Shown one piece after another: positions 44,629 through 56,584 of a DNA stretch of 64,000 bases. Source of the stretch: Aurelia coerulea. Its lineage: Eukaryota > Cnidaria > Scyphozoa > Semaeostomeae > Ulmaridae. Position 1 is the stretch's first letter, and every line of letters begins with the position of its first letter. The notes under the pieces are model-generated. The model did not search any database and was not told where the DNA came from. It saw only the letters and a program-made list of their open reading frames with translations. The stretch is taken from contig CM076951.1 in assembly GCA_039566865.1 (NCBI GenBank), forward strand, positions 13,215,484 through 13,279,483, in the 5' to 3' direction. The position numbers were made by a program, and so were the translations under genes.

Positions 44629-45858
44629 TTGTACGAACAATGACTGAAGAAGATGAACATCGAAACATTTAAAAAGTCTTAGTGTATTTCTGAATTATCT
44701 TTAAAATATTTTATATGCTTAGGTGTATTGGCTATTGAATTACCGTTTTCACAAATGCTTTATTGATTCCTGTCCTGAAACCAATGGAAACCTGACCGCA
44801 ATGGATGGACCGGGATGGACATTGAATATTAAATAAATAATGAGAAACCAAACCATTTTACAATTCCAGATTTTATTTGATAAGGTATTCTGCCTTTGTC
44901 GAGTCTTGAAGCTTCTTTCAAAAATAGAGAGCAGATTTCCGAGAAACACCGGATTTGGAAGACCTCCATTTTGGGGGCAGGCAAATTGTATGGTGAGAAT
45001 CGTTTTTAAGGAACTTGATTATACCTCTAAAAATTGAAAGCAACAAAAATTGAATGTTCCCCTAACTGATCATATCTCGAGAAATATTCATCATTGGCCC
45101 ATAAAATATAAGAACATTTGTGTTCCGCAATTTATACCTGTGACCCAGTTCCGTAATTCCGCAGTTCCGAATTCCGTAATTCCATAGTTCCGTGATTCCC
45201 AAATTCCGTAGTTCCGGATTCCGTAAATTACAACCGTCGTAACTCTTGAGAGAGGTGAAACGCATGTGCGTATTGTTCTGTGTGAGGAGAGTCCTATCGA
45301 TTTGATCAAGTGTTTTAGGCCTTTTTCCGTCATTTTGCAGCCATGAAATTTTTGTAAAGTTGAATTTACTTATATTTGCAGTTCTCGTAAGAAGACGAGA
45401 AAAATCTCAAAAATACTTTGATCTTATGGCTTTCAACTAGAATTTGAATCATTCAAATCCATGAAGTACTTGTGGTGCTACGAATTTTAGAAAGTGGGAA
45501 CTTTTTTCTGGCTCACCCGGTACATCAACAAATTTATGAAATAAGATATACTGTTAGATAGATAAAGCAGTTAGGTGTGTAAATAAAACATACCATTTAT
45601 TTTACTTAAAAATTCCCAGTATGCATTGCAGCCAGATATGAATTTTTCCCCTTCACAGTTCCAAATTCTCCAAACAAGTTTGTTCTTGGCTTTGCTATAA
45701 CACCAAAGCACTCAAAGCCTAAACTCTCTAGATCATCTGCCTAACAAAGAAACATACACTTGACAGGCTTGGCACAGATTGACAATTATGATTCTTAGAA
45801 TGAAGAATTCTTTAAACTTTTTGTGATTCCTTACAAAATCTTCTTGAGGCCTGTGCTG

Positions 45859-46013
45859 TACCGGGTGAACCAGAAAAAAGTTCCTACTTTTGAAAAATTC
45901 ACAGCATCAAGAGTACTCAATGGATTGAAATGAATCAATATTTGCTTCACAGCCAAAAGATTGAAGTATTTTTGTGATTTGTCTTGCCTTCTTACAAGCA
46001 CTGGCAAAATTGG
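45859..46013 (+). mobile_element. truncated arm of the 42670 foldback family
   Basis: TACCGGGTGAACCAGAAAAA followed by ATCAAGAGTACTCAATGGATTG and GCTTCACAGCCAAAAGATTGAAG repeats the left arm of the 42670-45522 element with differences; similarity is lost near 46013. Confidence 0.75.
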
Positions 46014-48450
46014 TGTACTGACATAATATAACGTGAATAAAATAATTTCTCCTGTCGATATCAACAGCTGAAAACTCTGAAACAGAATGCCTGAGAGGTT
46101 TTCGCCGCTCGTTTCATTTTTAGTGTAAATAGGCCTATACAGATGGGCTGGGGCTGGCAACTTGGGCAAACTAAGGCAAGTATAAACTGTAAAAACTAAC
46201 CTGTCGTCATCGTCCATCATTCGTACAACTATTGAGCAACTTCTAGTGTCCATCTAAAGCCGATACTTGAAGGTTTCCTATCGTGGAAATTGGCTTCTTT
46301 CAAGAGGCTTTCAAGCTTGCAGCATCTACAGTCCAGGTGTCCAAAAAGAACGAATAAAAGTGCTTTTGCATGAAATAAGTAGCCAAGATACCAAAGCGAT
46401 ACTTGATTTTGCCAAAAAAGACCTGTAGGTGGCCTCAACTGCAAATATGGCTGAAGATTTCGTGGATTAAAACTGCCACTGAATTAATGACAGTCAGAAA
46501 TTCTGGAGCTGTGAAGAGCGAGAGAAAACACTTCGCGCAATGCATGCTGGTCAACATACGCCCTTTAAGTCATAAATCTTCAACATCCGTCCTGTGTACG
46601 ATTTATCGTGGCCTGCCAAAAGTGCATAGTTTATTTTGGCCCACCCGTAATGCTTCCCGCAGTTCTCCTTGTTTAATCCGACGCACATTATCTTGTAAAC
46701 AATGACTCTGATACCCTTTTAAGACACTCTCATGTTGCCCATTGTCCATTGTCTACCAATTCGGCTAGTGTTTTGGCACGAAATTCTGCATCACTGCAGC
46801 TTTGACTCAAAGATTATTTGATTCAATATCAATATCTGTACTAAAACACAGAAATGGTGAGGAAAGCCCTTTATCGTCCAAATTGTGTTTTCACGAGAAA
46901 CTTGTTTTCTTACAGTATTGCTGATGATCGCCGATGAGCTCTGGACACATAAATTGTAATACCACCTTGCCTTAAACAGTAGAAAAAGCGCTCTTCCGTA
47001 ATTCATTGTCAATTGTTGATCCGACACGTCGCTCAACTTTTCATCTATGGAATTGACGATGCCATTTTCATCGATGAGCCAGTTCGTGTCATCTTCACAT
47101 ACCCAATGCTGCTTCATCAAGACAAGTAGGCCTTTTTTTGCATATCGCTTTGCATTTTTGAATTTGTTATCATATTCCATCCCTGACTGAAATGATGTCA
47201 CAAAGCCAACTTCGTTAAATGGCAACAGCAGAACTCTAGTTAACAGTCTGAAATAGAAGAAGTATAAAACATAAGCTGATCTTAAGATGTCTTGGGTCTG
47301 GCACAACCTCTTATTCAATTTCAAATGGAGTCTCCTTCATCTTTGTTTAAACAATAAGACAGAACAAACATAATTTGTCTCAAATCTTTGAAATAGTCAG
47401 CGTAAAATTCTATTACAATTTTCTTTGACATAAATGGCTTGGAAGCAACTTCGGGTTTTTTGCAGCAAATCTGCCGTGGAAATTTATTGATATCTCGATC
47501 AGTTTCAAAATGGCAGCATTTATTGAATCTGATGCTATGACGCCATCATATTTCTAAATCCTATTCACCAAAAAAGCTGCATAGTTCAGCTTGCTACTAT
47601 ATGGAATGCCTTCGTAAATATGATCTCCTTGAAGATTTTATGTTTTTCCTCTATACTTCAGGATCAGACGATTGGAATTTTCAACGATTTTTTTCAAAAA
47701 TAATCAAATTGCTATAATTTTGGAAAAAATCAAGAATTCAACCAATTTCCACTGCAGATTTATAGCAAAGTGCCATAAGTTCCTTTTAAGCCACTCAACT
47801 CAAAGAAAAAGTCAGAGAAAACACCCACTTTTCTAAAGACATGAAAGATTTGAGCCCTATGTTTATACCCTGCTGATAGAACATAGATATGAGTGTGTAA
47901 TCTTTTCTGGTTTTCAATATCTTATTCAGTTTCTGGGATATCAAGGTTTGAATAACACATTCCAGACTATTACCGTATTGAAATTACTTTGTGTTTGAAT
48001 TTGCAATTAATATGTGTTTATAGGTACCACAAACTCAATGGGCTTCTGCAAAAAAGTTTCTTTGATGGAATGTTTGCATTTAGCATGCTTTATATGCCAA
48101 ATCTCTTTATGCAGCATCTGAATCGTCAAAATAAGAAATCTGGTCAATTCAGCTAGAATTACAATGGAAATTTGTTGTTTGTCTAGTTTGTATTGAATTC
48201 GAAAGAATTTGTATCTGATCCCGAGTGTTGCACCTAAGGCTATTTATAAAATTTAAATTGGTTCTACTTGCCATTATTTTCACTCATTGCGCTTTTTCTT
48301 TTTTCGTGCGAGCTTTCACCTCACCTCTGAGGCCTCTTCAGCGACTGATTGATTTGATTCTTCGATCAGTTTCCAAACTTCGATCAGTTTCAGTTTCCAA
48401 ACGTGTTCAAATTTCTATTTGACGAATGAACAATACAAACGTAACAATAA
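46014..48450. other. repeat-rich interval with duplicated retroelement-end sequence
   Basis: 46640-46750 (GCAGTTCTCCTTGTTTAATCCG, then TTGTAAACAATG and CCCTTTTAAG) duplicates 48745-48830 with changes. 47371-47870 is an inverted-repeat MITE related to 43755-44280. The minus-strand ORF 46791-47324 has no recognisable domain. Confidence 0.5.
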
Positions 48451-48810
48451 TCAAAATAAGTTGTTGTTGTTGCGTCTTTGGCGTGGGACGTTTGTGTTTC
48501 CCCATTCTTCTTTGGAATTCAAAGATGGTGCCATCTCACTGATGAAAACTGCCTCTGTCACCTGCCACAGCATTACATCACCGGGACACATCGCTAGTTT
48601 ATCCATCAAAAGTTCTTGCTTAACACAGCCATGCCTCTCTTTCATATGTTTGAACAGCATCACGTTCTTATCTTCCTTTTCATAGTTGTTTATGTGCTGG
48701 TGTATTCTCTCTCCCAAGCTTCGAGCTGACACACCTATATATGCTTCCCCACAGTTCTCCTTGTTTGATCCGATGCACGTTATATTGTAAACAATGTCTC
48801 TGATTCCCTT
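48451..48810 (-). pseudogene. GIY-YIG endonuclease tail of retroelement
   Basis: The minus frame reads VYNITCIGSNK, GEAYIGVSARSLGERIHQH, then KHMKERHG and later EWGNTNVPRQRRNN before the stop at 48451. Y-N-I at the start, Y-I-G followed by R-x3-R and H is the GIY-YIG nuclease core found at the C-terminus of Penelope-like and some other retroelements. The reverse-transcriptase part is not found upstream, so it is a 5'-truncated copy. A second copy of the segment lies at 46640-46750. Confidence 0.65.
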
Positions 48811-49940
48811 TTAAGGCACTCTAATGTTGCCCCAAAAACAATTAACTTCAACATTAATGCCCTTGCACTTTGCTCTGAAAACAAATGATTGAACACCATT
48901 CACAAGTTTCACAGAACTTTTGATTTCATCCTTATAAATGATTACGACACCTTGTTGGAGTAACTTCAAGTCTGAACCAAGCCGGCCTTTGTGTGTTGCA
49001 GTGGCAGCAATTTGCAATGTCCGCTGGCTGACAAACTCTTCCATAGACTCGTACATAAGTTTTGACTCAAACCCCTTAGCCATTAGATAGTAAAAGTGAT
49101 GATAGCTGTCACTCCGCTCAAATTTGTCAATTTTACATTCCTTTTTCTTTTCCCTTTCCTTTTCTATGCTCCTTGAACTTGCAGTCATTCTGCAATGACT
49201 CATGGAGTTTCAGATCCAGCAAAGCAGCAAAGAAGGCAGCTCCTTGCAAATCTGTGTATCTATGGCTCATCAAATTTGTGTCAGAAGAGGAAGAAAAGAG
49301 GAGTACATATTGGAGGAGGATATGGTCCTTCTGAAAGGATTTGTCAGTCTGAATCAGGCAAACAAGGCATCTATCTTCAAGTTAGCTATTAAGGATAATA
49401 TTAAAAATTATTTTGGATTGATTTGACCTAAATTATTTTCACTAGTCCCGATCAAATCCGTTGCGTTTTTTGGGGACACCCAGTAGCTGAAAAATTTGAA
49501 TTGTCAGACCTGTCTCCAAATGAGGCTGACATTTGGAGTTAAATGTCAGAATACAAAAATGGTTGATCTCAGAGGCCCTCTACATGAGACCCGTCATGCC
49601 GGCACTTGTTTTCATATCGGGTGCTGGTCTTTTACATGATGTTGGCACCACATGAAACTTTCGTTTTGGGGCGACATGCCGGCATGGACATAGGATGAAA
49701 ATCTCATGTAAACAAAATTTTCTCATATTGGGCTCTATGGAAACCAAATCGCCTTTGCCACGTATTTTGAAATTTTCATGTTGGGTCTCATGGTGACAAG
49801 AGTTCATGCCAGCTCTCCATGCAAAGGGCCTCTTATTTGATATATAGATATTCTAGATTTAGCAATGTAAATGTCCTTGGAGACTTTAACTTGGAGCCGG
49901 ATGACAAGGATCTGTCAACATTGATTTGAGAGCATAGTCT
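48811..49940. other. interval with unassigned minus-strand ORF and a lone mariner-type end
   Basis: An ORF of 130 codons (48811-49203 minus) has mixed composition and no recognised motif. TGGGGACACCCAGTA ends at 49485 and is the right-hand terminus of a TACTGGGTG-type element whose partner I could not find. No gene supported. Confidence 0.4.
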
Positions 49941-49947
49941 CTATAAC

Positions 49948-50000
49948 CACAGGCAACAGGATAAGTAGCTGTAGCATGAAAATTTGAATACTTGCCTTCA
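49948..50000 (+). repeat. partial copy of the 52373-53443 element terminus
   Basis: CACAGGCAACAGGATAAGTAG and the following AATACTTGCCT match the outer arm of the inverted-repeat element at 52380-52432 with changes. It sits immediately before a coding remnant, suggesting that both belong to one element family. Confidence 0.55.
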
Positions 50001-50007
50001 TGTCACT

Positions 50008-50330
50008 CTCAGTTGAAAGTGTTGGAAAATGTTTTTGAAGATGTGTGTGCTATGTTTGCAAGGCAGAGTGAGGGCAAAGATCAGGAAAAGGAAGACAACA
50101 CTGTAAAAACAATTGTGAAAAGCATTAAAAACGTAATGTTTGACAGATGTGCTGTGAAAAAATTCAATAATTTGTTCACCAATTGCAGGAAAGAAATTTT
50201 ACCAACACTTGTTGAAGAATGGGAGCCACTGTCAGAAGAGGAAAGATGTCCAGAGTTAACAAATACTTATGCATGTTCTTGTTGGTTTGCTGATCAAGCT
50301 CAGGTCTGCTGCAAAATTTGAGACACTTTA
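50008..50330 (+). pseudogene. coding remnant of unknown multi-exon family
   Basis: After an acceptor-like CACTCTCAG, the plus strand reads ENVFEDVCAMFARQSEG, DNTVKTIVKSIKNVMFDR, FNNLFTNCRKEILPTLVEEW and then LSEEE before losing coherence at about 50330. The codon choice and helical pattern look coding. A further piece (50678-50830) continues with LITGPLQRMIKKEGHILDMN and YYQRLFDCF. No named domain. Proximity to the terminus-like sequence at 49948 suggests a mobile origin. Confidence 0.45.
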
Positions 50331-50677
50331 TGTTGGGGGATAACAAATTTGGGTCATTGGCAAATGGGGACTATAGCAAAGGAGAATCTGGGGTCTATAT
50401 GGTTATACGCACCGTTTGCAAATCTGCACAGGAAAGGGGATGTGAGAAGCCAGGAAGGATGATGCAATTTCAAAGCTTTTTATGAAATGAAACAAATATC
50501 ACTGAAATTCCTCTTGATCCATTTTTTGGAAATCGATTTAACATGTTGTAATATGATGATGCTGGCACATTTTTCCTTGAAGAACATTTAAAGGGTTTTC
50601 TTTGAAAGATATCACAAGGAAAACAAGCTGTTATCCGCTGTCCAGTGTGATCTTCAATTTCCTTCTTTTATGGCTGC

Positions 50678-50830
50678 TTGCAGAGCTATCGTATGATTGA
50701 CAAGCTCATAACTGGTCCTTTGCAGAGAATGATTAAAAAAGAGGGTCACATACTTGACATGAATGCCTACTACCAAAGGCTATTTGATTGTTTTATTTAT
50801 TGGGGGGCCAATGCATCAGAGTTTATATTG
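50678..50830 (+). pseudogene. second coding remnant, same unknown family
   Basis: Reads YRMIDKLITGPLQRMIKK, GHILDMNAYYQRL and YWGANASEF, probably a downstream exon of the same gene as 50008-50330. Flanked by AT-rich sequence with no full ORF. Assignment to the same gene is inferred from position and strand. Confidence 0.4.
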
Positions 50831-50866
50831 GGGAATATTTGCATCTTTGGAGAAGGAATATCTTAA

Positions 50867-52372
50867 TAGGTCCTCATCCACTTCCGCATTGATACTCTCA
50901 TCCAAGATTTCGTACTCATTATCATTTTCATCTATAATTTCTTGATTATCCTCACTTTCAGGCTCTTTCTTTTCATCATAATTCTCTTTGTCTGTGTCAA
51001 TGTCTAATACATCTGATTCCTTCTATGTACCTGATTTATCTGCAGAAGGAAGAGCTCAGATGTTTACGCAACTTGGAAAATGTATACAATCCTCAAAAAT
51101 ATTGTAACATTTTGGCATCAGCTCCCTGATATGTACATACTGGATACACACATTTTTTATAAGGATATATAAGAAATGGCAGGCTCATTTTTTGGATGTT
51201 GAGGTAGAGGAACTAGACCTCTCTATATACCTCAAAGTCCTGTATGCCCTACCCTCATCAGGGAAAGTTATGTTGTACTTGCCTATTTGATCAGCAATTT
51301 TGGAAAAAAAGTATCTGTTTTTTCAATGCAAGTTAAAACTCAAGAAAGAATCAACCAAAGAGAATTCTTGCTGCAGAGTGCTGAAATTGCAAAAAAGGTC
51401 AAAGTCAATGCTATCATCCTTTTAAGTGCATCTGAGAATGCACTTCAGCAACATGAAGACACAGTAGATGATTTGACCAAAGTGATGATGCCCACAATGC
51501 TACCAAACTAGGATCTCGGATTAAAAAGTCACACATTGAGTGACAATGAAAAGAAATGGTTCATATTCAAATACCCGCATGAAATCACCTGAAACCACCT
51601 GAAATCATCTGCAAATCATCTGAAACCGCCTGTAAATCACCTGCGAATCACCTGCAATCACCTGTCATTGTTTTGATGAATGGGAAAAAGTCTTATTGTC
51701 TTTAATTTTGATCATTAACACCTAAAAAGGAAAATAATCCTACTGGTGTGATCGGTAGTTCTTAGGTCTCACACCTTTTGTCTTATTCAAATTGCTTTGT
51801 GGTCTCATTGGGCTGATTTTGGTAGTTTATCTAAATTGTATAAAAGCTAAGCTACGTCCTCACGCATCCGGATATTTTTGAAAAGTTCTATGCTCCATAT
51901 AAATTTCAAGACTATATTCCCAGTTATCGCAACAACAACAACAGCAACAACAACACCATTTGTATGGCGATAACTACGAACTGGTTAGACTAATTCCAAA
52001 ACAGTCTCTTGTTTTGCTCCCCCTGCAGACTTGTCGCTACAACACAGAAGCTATATTCAACAACAACAACAGGGAAAGTTAGAGGGACTTATGTAATGAG
52101 TCTACGAACTTGTATTATCAGTCTAATATATTTATAGACCTATCCATATAAAAAGATTATGCATTCCGCATCCACACGAGGAGCATCTTTGAAACTGTTC
52201 ACGCGAAAACCCTGCGACACTTGAAACTGGGTGACCGAAAACGCCGTCCACTTGTGGGCGTGAAAGCTAAAAAAGATGCGTTTTCAAAAATATCCAGATG
52301 CATGGATAAATATCCAAACCAAGACCAAAATCACTCAAAATTGGAGACCGAGTTTGAGATTGCGACTCATAG
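50867..52372. other. non-coding interval with a minisatellite and a small MITE
   Basis: 51578-51664 has eight or nine GAAATCACCT/GCAAATCATCT-type 10-12-bp units. 51855-52300 is bounded by ACGCATCCGGATATTTTTGAAAA and its inexact complement and contains CAACAACAA tracts. 51287-51511 (plus) is an ORF without a domain. Confidence 0.5.
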
Positions 52373-53443
52373 TCAATATCACAGGCAACATGATAAATAG
52401 TTGTAAAATTATAATGTAAATGCTTGCCTCACGTTACCAAAAATGTCTTTTTCTTTGTTTTCTGTCTGTTCTGCTAACAAATGTGCACGAACAAGCGATT
52501 TTAATATCGATATGCGAGGCCTGAAAGTTTCTTCGGACGGCCATCTTGGATATAATGTAACAACTGCCCAGCCTCGATTTCGGTCCGTTCAAAAGCGAAG
52601 AGAAGGGAAAGAGAGATAGGTGGGCAACGAATAACAGCCCTTTGTCCCGTCATCGCACAGCTGGGTCACAAATCGACTTCCAAATATGGTAGATAGCCGC
52701 AGCTAAATCAGGTGACTGCACAAAATTTTAGTGCCAAGTTCTTTGAGTTCAAAGCAGAAAATGGATTCCAGCAGGGCACTCCAGTTCAGAATCGATGGAG
52801 GGTATGTTTTGCCATAATTCTTTCTATTATTACTTGCACAAGAATATTCCTATCATTTTAAATTCATTTGAACTTCGAGCTTTGTTACTTTTATTGGGAA
52901 ATGTTTCTTTAGGGCGCATACTGGCTTGATCTCCGATCTATTAGCACTTTCAAAAGACAGGAAGGTACAAGTTGAATTGGCCTACAAAGCTTACGCAGAT
53001 GCTGCTTCGAAGAAAGGGCATACACCCTTGCCTATCAACAGCTTTGGCAAAGAACTTATCAAAGCTTTTCCCGCTGACATAGCAAAAAAGCGATTAGTTG
53101 TGAGGGCGAGGGCTGTGACTTGCCTGTGTGAATCATGTGATCAGAAATGGTTATTCTCATTGGTTACTTTCATTGTTCTATTGCCATTTGTTGCCCACCT
53201 ATCTCTCTTTCCCTTCTCTTCGCTTTTGAACGGACCAAAATCGAGGCTAGGCAGTCGTTACATTATTTCCAAGATGGCCGTCCGAAGAAACTTTCAGGCC
53301 TCGCATATCAATATTAAAATCACTTGTTCGTGCACATTTGTTACCAGAACAGACAGAAAACAAAGAAAAAGACATTTTGGTAACGTGAGGCAAGTATTTA
53401 CATTATAATTTTACAACTATTTATCCTGTTGCCTGTGTCAATA
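52373..53443. mobile_element. 1.07 kb inverted-repeat element enclosing a spliced gene
   Basis: 52373-52640 pairs in reverse complement with 53188-53443 (outer CACAGGCAACATGATAAATAG; inner AGAGATAGGTGGGCAAC), giving arms of about 260 bp. The 550-bp centre holds two exons in perfect phase. Another copy of the outer arm occurs at 49948-50000. The left arm also contains GAGGCCTGAAAGTTTCTTCGG, matched exactly in the right arm. Confidence 0.8.
52761..53100 (+). CDS. two-exon gene with winged-helix-like segment inside inverted repeats
   Basis: Exon 1 is 52761-52801 (ATG, 41 nt, ending GG|GTATGT). Exon 2 begins at 52913 after TTTCTTTAG|G. 41 nt leaves two bases, and the first base of exon 2 completes the codon, so the frame is preserved. 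The product reads MDSSRALQFRIDGG, HTGLISDLLALSKDRKV and AYKAYADAASKKGHTPLPI, then SFGKELIKAFP and KKR. The Y-x3-Y ... P-x4-FGK-x3-FP pattern is like RFX or D5-primase-type winged helices, so a DNA-binding role is possible. After about 53100 the frame runs into the right arm and looks unnatural. Family not assigned. Confidence 0.5.
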
Positions 53444-54441
53444 TATAGGGAATTTGCATTTAAGTGTCATGGCCGCCACGAAGCTTATGTTTCAAATACA
53501 GGTTTTTTATAACAAACTTAGAACCAAAAGTTTCTTAATTTTGCATGAGAATTTCGGTGTTTTAGTACCTGACAGTTTACTTGAGATTCCTAAATTCACT
53601 ATGTGTCAAAGATTATCACACCTTAGTGTCAAAGATTATCACACCTTTGCTTTGCAGCAACAACCAGCAGCACCTTGATTACAATTAAATTGTTCTGATA
53701 CAATGGTTTCATGAATGGGTTTTTGTTGTAACACAAAACAGTACTACATCCTTGATATGAACAGCACCCTTTGTTTGCACACCTGTTCATATCATTGCCT
53801 CTAGGTGGATTGTTTCAGATCAGCCAATCATATCGCTTACAAATCCTGTTCGTATGGTAACCTTTGAAAGCATCCTTCAAAAGCAACCAATCACATAGTT
53901 TTGATTTTCCTTTCATTTGAATTGCCTTTCTGAAACAACCAATCACATTGCTTTGATTACCGGAGTCTCATTTATAATTTGGTTTAAGTTAGATTGACCG
54001 TAGCAAATCGTTCTCATTGGCTGCGGTCACACTACTGTATTTTCCCGTTTTAATTTGAATTGCTGCACTTGCTTGCAATTTGTTTTTGTCGCCAGAAAGT
54101 ACGACAATCTAACGGCACAATGACGCCCGGTCACACAGTGATATGATGTATCATGTGACAACTACGCAAGGCAGCGATTGGTCTATTCTCCAAAACAACG
54201 CTGAGATATAGCTCGGGACTTTGTTTAGCCCGTAGTTTTGCATCTGATTGTTTTCTTATAGAATCAGCTCTCAGGACCAAAGCGCTGTAACAACGTTATC
54301 AGTGAAAAAGAAATGCGGACACATATCACAGCGTAGTTAACCTGTTATTTTGAAGGTATACAGCGAGGTAAAAACGTCCAGTGTGACCGCAGCCATTATA
54401 TTTGGCTCGATGACACAAGAGTAAAGCAAAAAGAGCAAATC
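53444..54441. other. non-coding interval with CCAATCACAT repeats; possible promoter
   Basis: CCAATCA(T/C)AT occurs three times between 53820 and 53955 at roughly 65-bp intervals, and 54030-54440 is less AT-rich with ATGACGCCCGGTCACAC and TGTGAC motifs. It may be the promoter of the mini-exon at 54442. Short ORFs only. Confidence 0.35.
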
Positions 54442-54463
54442 ATGGCTGCTGAAGGCTCTGATG
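54442..54463 (+). CDS. candidate 5' mini-exon
   Basis: ATGGCTGCTGAAGGCTCTGATG is followed directly by GTAAGTTTGG, a consensus donor, and is preceded by CAAATC. It would encode MAAEGSD plus one base. No partner exon is identified in the 9 kb downstream on this strand, so it is only a candidate. Confidence 0.25.
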
Positions 54464-54770
54464 GTAAGTTTGGTCCCTCTTCTTTCTTGTATCAGCTGCA
54501 AGAGGTCTATCACTCATTCAAACATAAGATCCTTTTGGATGATTACAAAGTCTGTCCTGAGCTAAACAAGCTAAGAATATCTGAATATTGATTTCTTCAT
54601 AACCCCAAATGATCGTAGATGCTGTTTTTAGCTACAGCCAGAGGGATGAGTGTTGCTGCTAAAGTCGCCTTCAATGGAAAATCAAGCGCCTTGTATAAGA
54701 AAAAGAACCGCATCAAAGGCAATATTTTGGTCTTTATGTCAAACGAGAATGATACGCAATAAACAAAAGT

Positions 54771-55161
54771 CCCCGGGGGGTCTACATAATACAATAACCA
54801 CCCGGGAATGTGCCTGCCAATAGGGTGTCATTTTCGGCTGAAAATTCCGGGACAGGATTATACCTTTTGCACCTTGATTCCGGGACCGGTGTGTCCTTTA
54901 GAGCTACTTTTTCCAGGACAGATCAGATCATCATTTAAAAAGTTACTCCAATTCATGAACTTATTAAATTAAAATGTTAGTAGCGTTGGCAATTAGCGAG
55001 AAGTACTTTTAGTAACGTCATTTTCACGAGAACCATCAATTTTCCCGATCTTATTCCAGGACAGGTATTATGTTTTCAGAATTTTATTCCAGGACAGGGT
55101 CATAAAATTTTGTTCTGGCAGGCACATCCCCGTTGTTTTTCTCCAAGGTAGACCCCCCGGG
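54771..55161. mobile_element. CCCCGGGGGGTCTAC-ended inverted-repeat element
   Basis: CCCCGGGGGGTCTAC at 54771-54785 pairs with GTAGACCCCCCGGG at 55148-55161, and AATGTGCCTGCC pairs with GGCAGGCACAT just inside. The interior repeats TTATTCCAGGACAGG-type motifs. No ORF. Confidence 0.75.
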
Positions 55162-56584
55162 CATTACCCCTAGATTGCTTAGTTCGTGCACAAAACTATT
55201 GGTGCATTTGTGTCAAATGAGATGTCATGTGAGATTTACGATAACGCAAAATTACTTATGCAGAACCCAACAGAACGTTTCAATTGTTGCTATTCGCGGG
55301 CATCTAATTTGAGACAAGCAGTCACGAAGATAACCTCTGTGCAGAATAATATGCATGAAGATGGTTTGGTTCAGTGTGATCTCGTGCCTCCCCCCTGTCA
55401 ATGGCGCCATTGTTTGCTGGGATTCTGCAACTTTCTGTAGCTGTGTAGGAGGGGGATCCTTCTACCTTCGGTGATGCTGCGAATGCTAGCCTCTGTGCCG
55501 GCCGCCGGTTACATCATCCTCTAAAGTTGACTTATTTGCATAATGAGTACTATCAATAAGGCTAATGATTCGTTCGTTCTAGAAAACGATTGTTTTGACA
55601 TAATTGAGCTGCTAATGAAGTCAAGAACGTGCCAATTCTGGGTAAATTTGTTGTTGCGTCAGGGTAAACATCTTGGTGATTTATCCATCTTAAGGTGTCA
55701 AATCTGTCTAACATGAAATAAGCCGACGTCAAATGTTCCTATAGGATCGCGGGAAACTTCTGTCTTGTATGCGCTTTATGTGCGCTTTCTTTATTTCAGT
55801 GCCAATTAGCTGAGATAAAACGTTAATCAATCGCTTTAACGAGCGTGACGGAAGTGGGTTACTTACTTTCTTTCTTTCTTTCTCACTGACTGACATCGAA
55901 GCCCCTTCTTAGATTACAAAGTGGACTTTGTAATCAAAAAGGGTACAAGTTTTTGTTGGGATTTTCAGACATTTTTCTTAAAACAAAGAATTTTTCTAAA
56001 AGATGTACGAGATTTTGGTTTGATAGAATGATACCAACAAGGTACATCTTTAATTTCATCTCCTATGTTGCATGGAAGGAATATGGCAAAGTATATGAAT
56101 GCCCCTTTTGGGGATAGATGGGATGGCGTTGGTTCCATTGTTTCATCTTTATAATGACGCTGAAACATACAGGCCGGGAAATGCACAATTAGTAAATAAA
56201 AATGAATGTATTCGCAGATACAGCCTATTTTACGAGCAACTTAAGTTCAAGGGTTAAAGAACAAGCTTTTACAAATTTCAAATGATTTTCTTATTCTGAG
56301 AAAGTTCAATCACAAAGCAATTTGAATGAGACAAACAGCGTGAGACCTAAGAACTACCGATCACAGCATACAGCTCAAATCCTTACTGGTCGCTGAGGCA
56401 GGCGGAAATCATTCAATTTCACGCTTATCAGCCAATAACGTCGCTAGAAATGAGCACGTGACAAGAATCCAGCGGCTTCCAGTACAATTTCGAGTACCCT
56501 CATGAAAAGTGAAATGGCTACTAAAATACAAAATTTAACCAGAATTTTGTTTGATAAATCAGCAGTAGAGGTGTCCCTTCACAG
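55162..56584. other. non-coding interval
   Basis: Contains short ORFs without domains (55186-55440 plus, 55965-56186 minus) and a (CTTT)n tract near 55865. I see no gene. Confidence 0.4.

Larger units (their letters stand above)
42670..45522. mobile_element. 2.85 kb mariner-end foldback with nested palindromes
   Basis: TACCGGGTGAGCCAGAAAAA at 42670 pairs with the complement ending at 45522; arms of about 0.55 kb match (42670-43260 with 44985-45522). Each arm carries a 10-bp minisatellite of GGAATTACGGAACTAC type (43035-43125; complement at 45140-45235). The core contains further inverted repeats at 43755-44280 and 44368-44628. No transposase ORF. Confidence 0.85.

Noticed and set aside
46791..47324. 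177-codon minus-strand ORF as a possible gene
   Set aside because: No recognisable motif, overlaps repeat sequence, and no splice or start context; kept only as part of a described interval.
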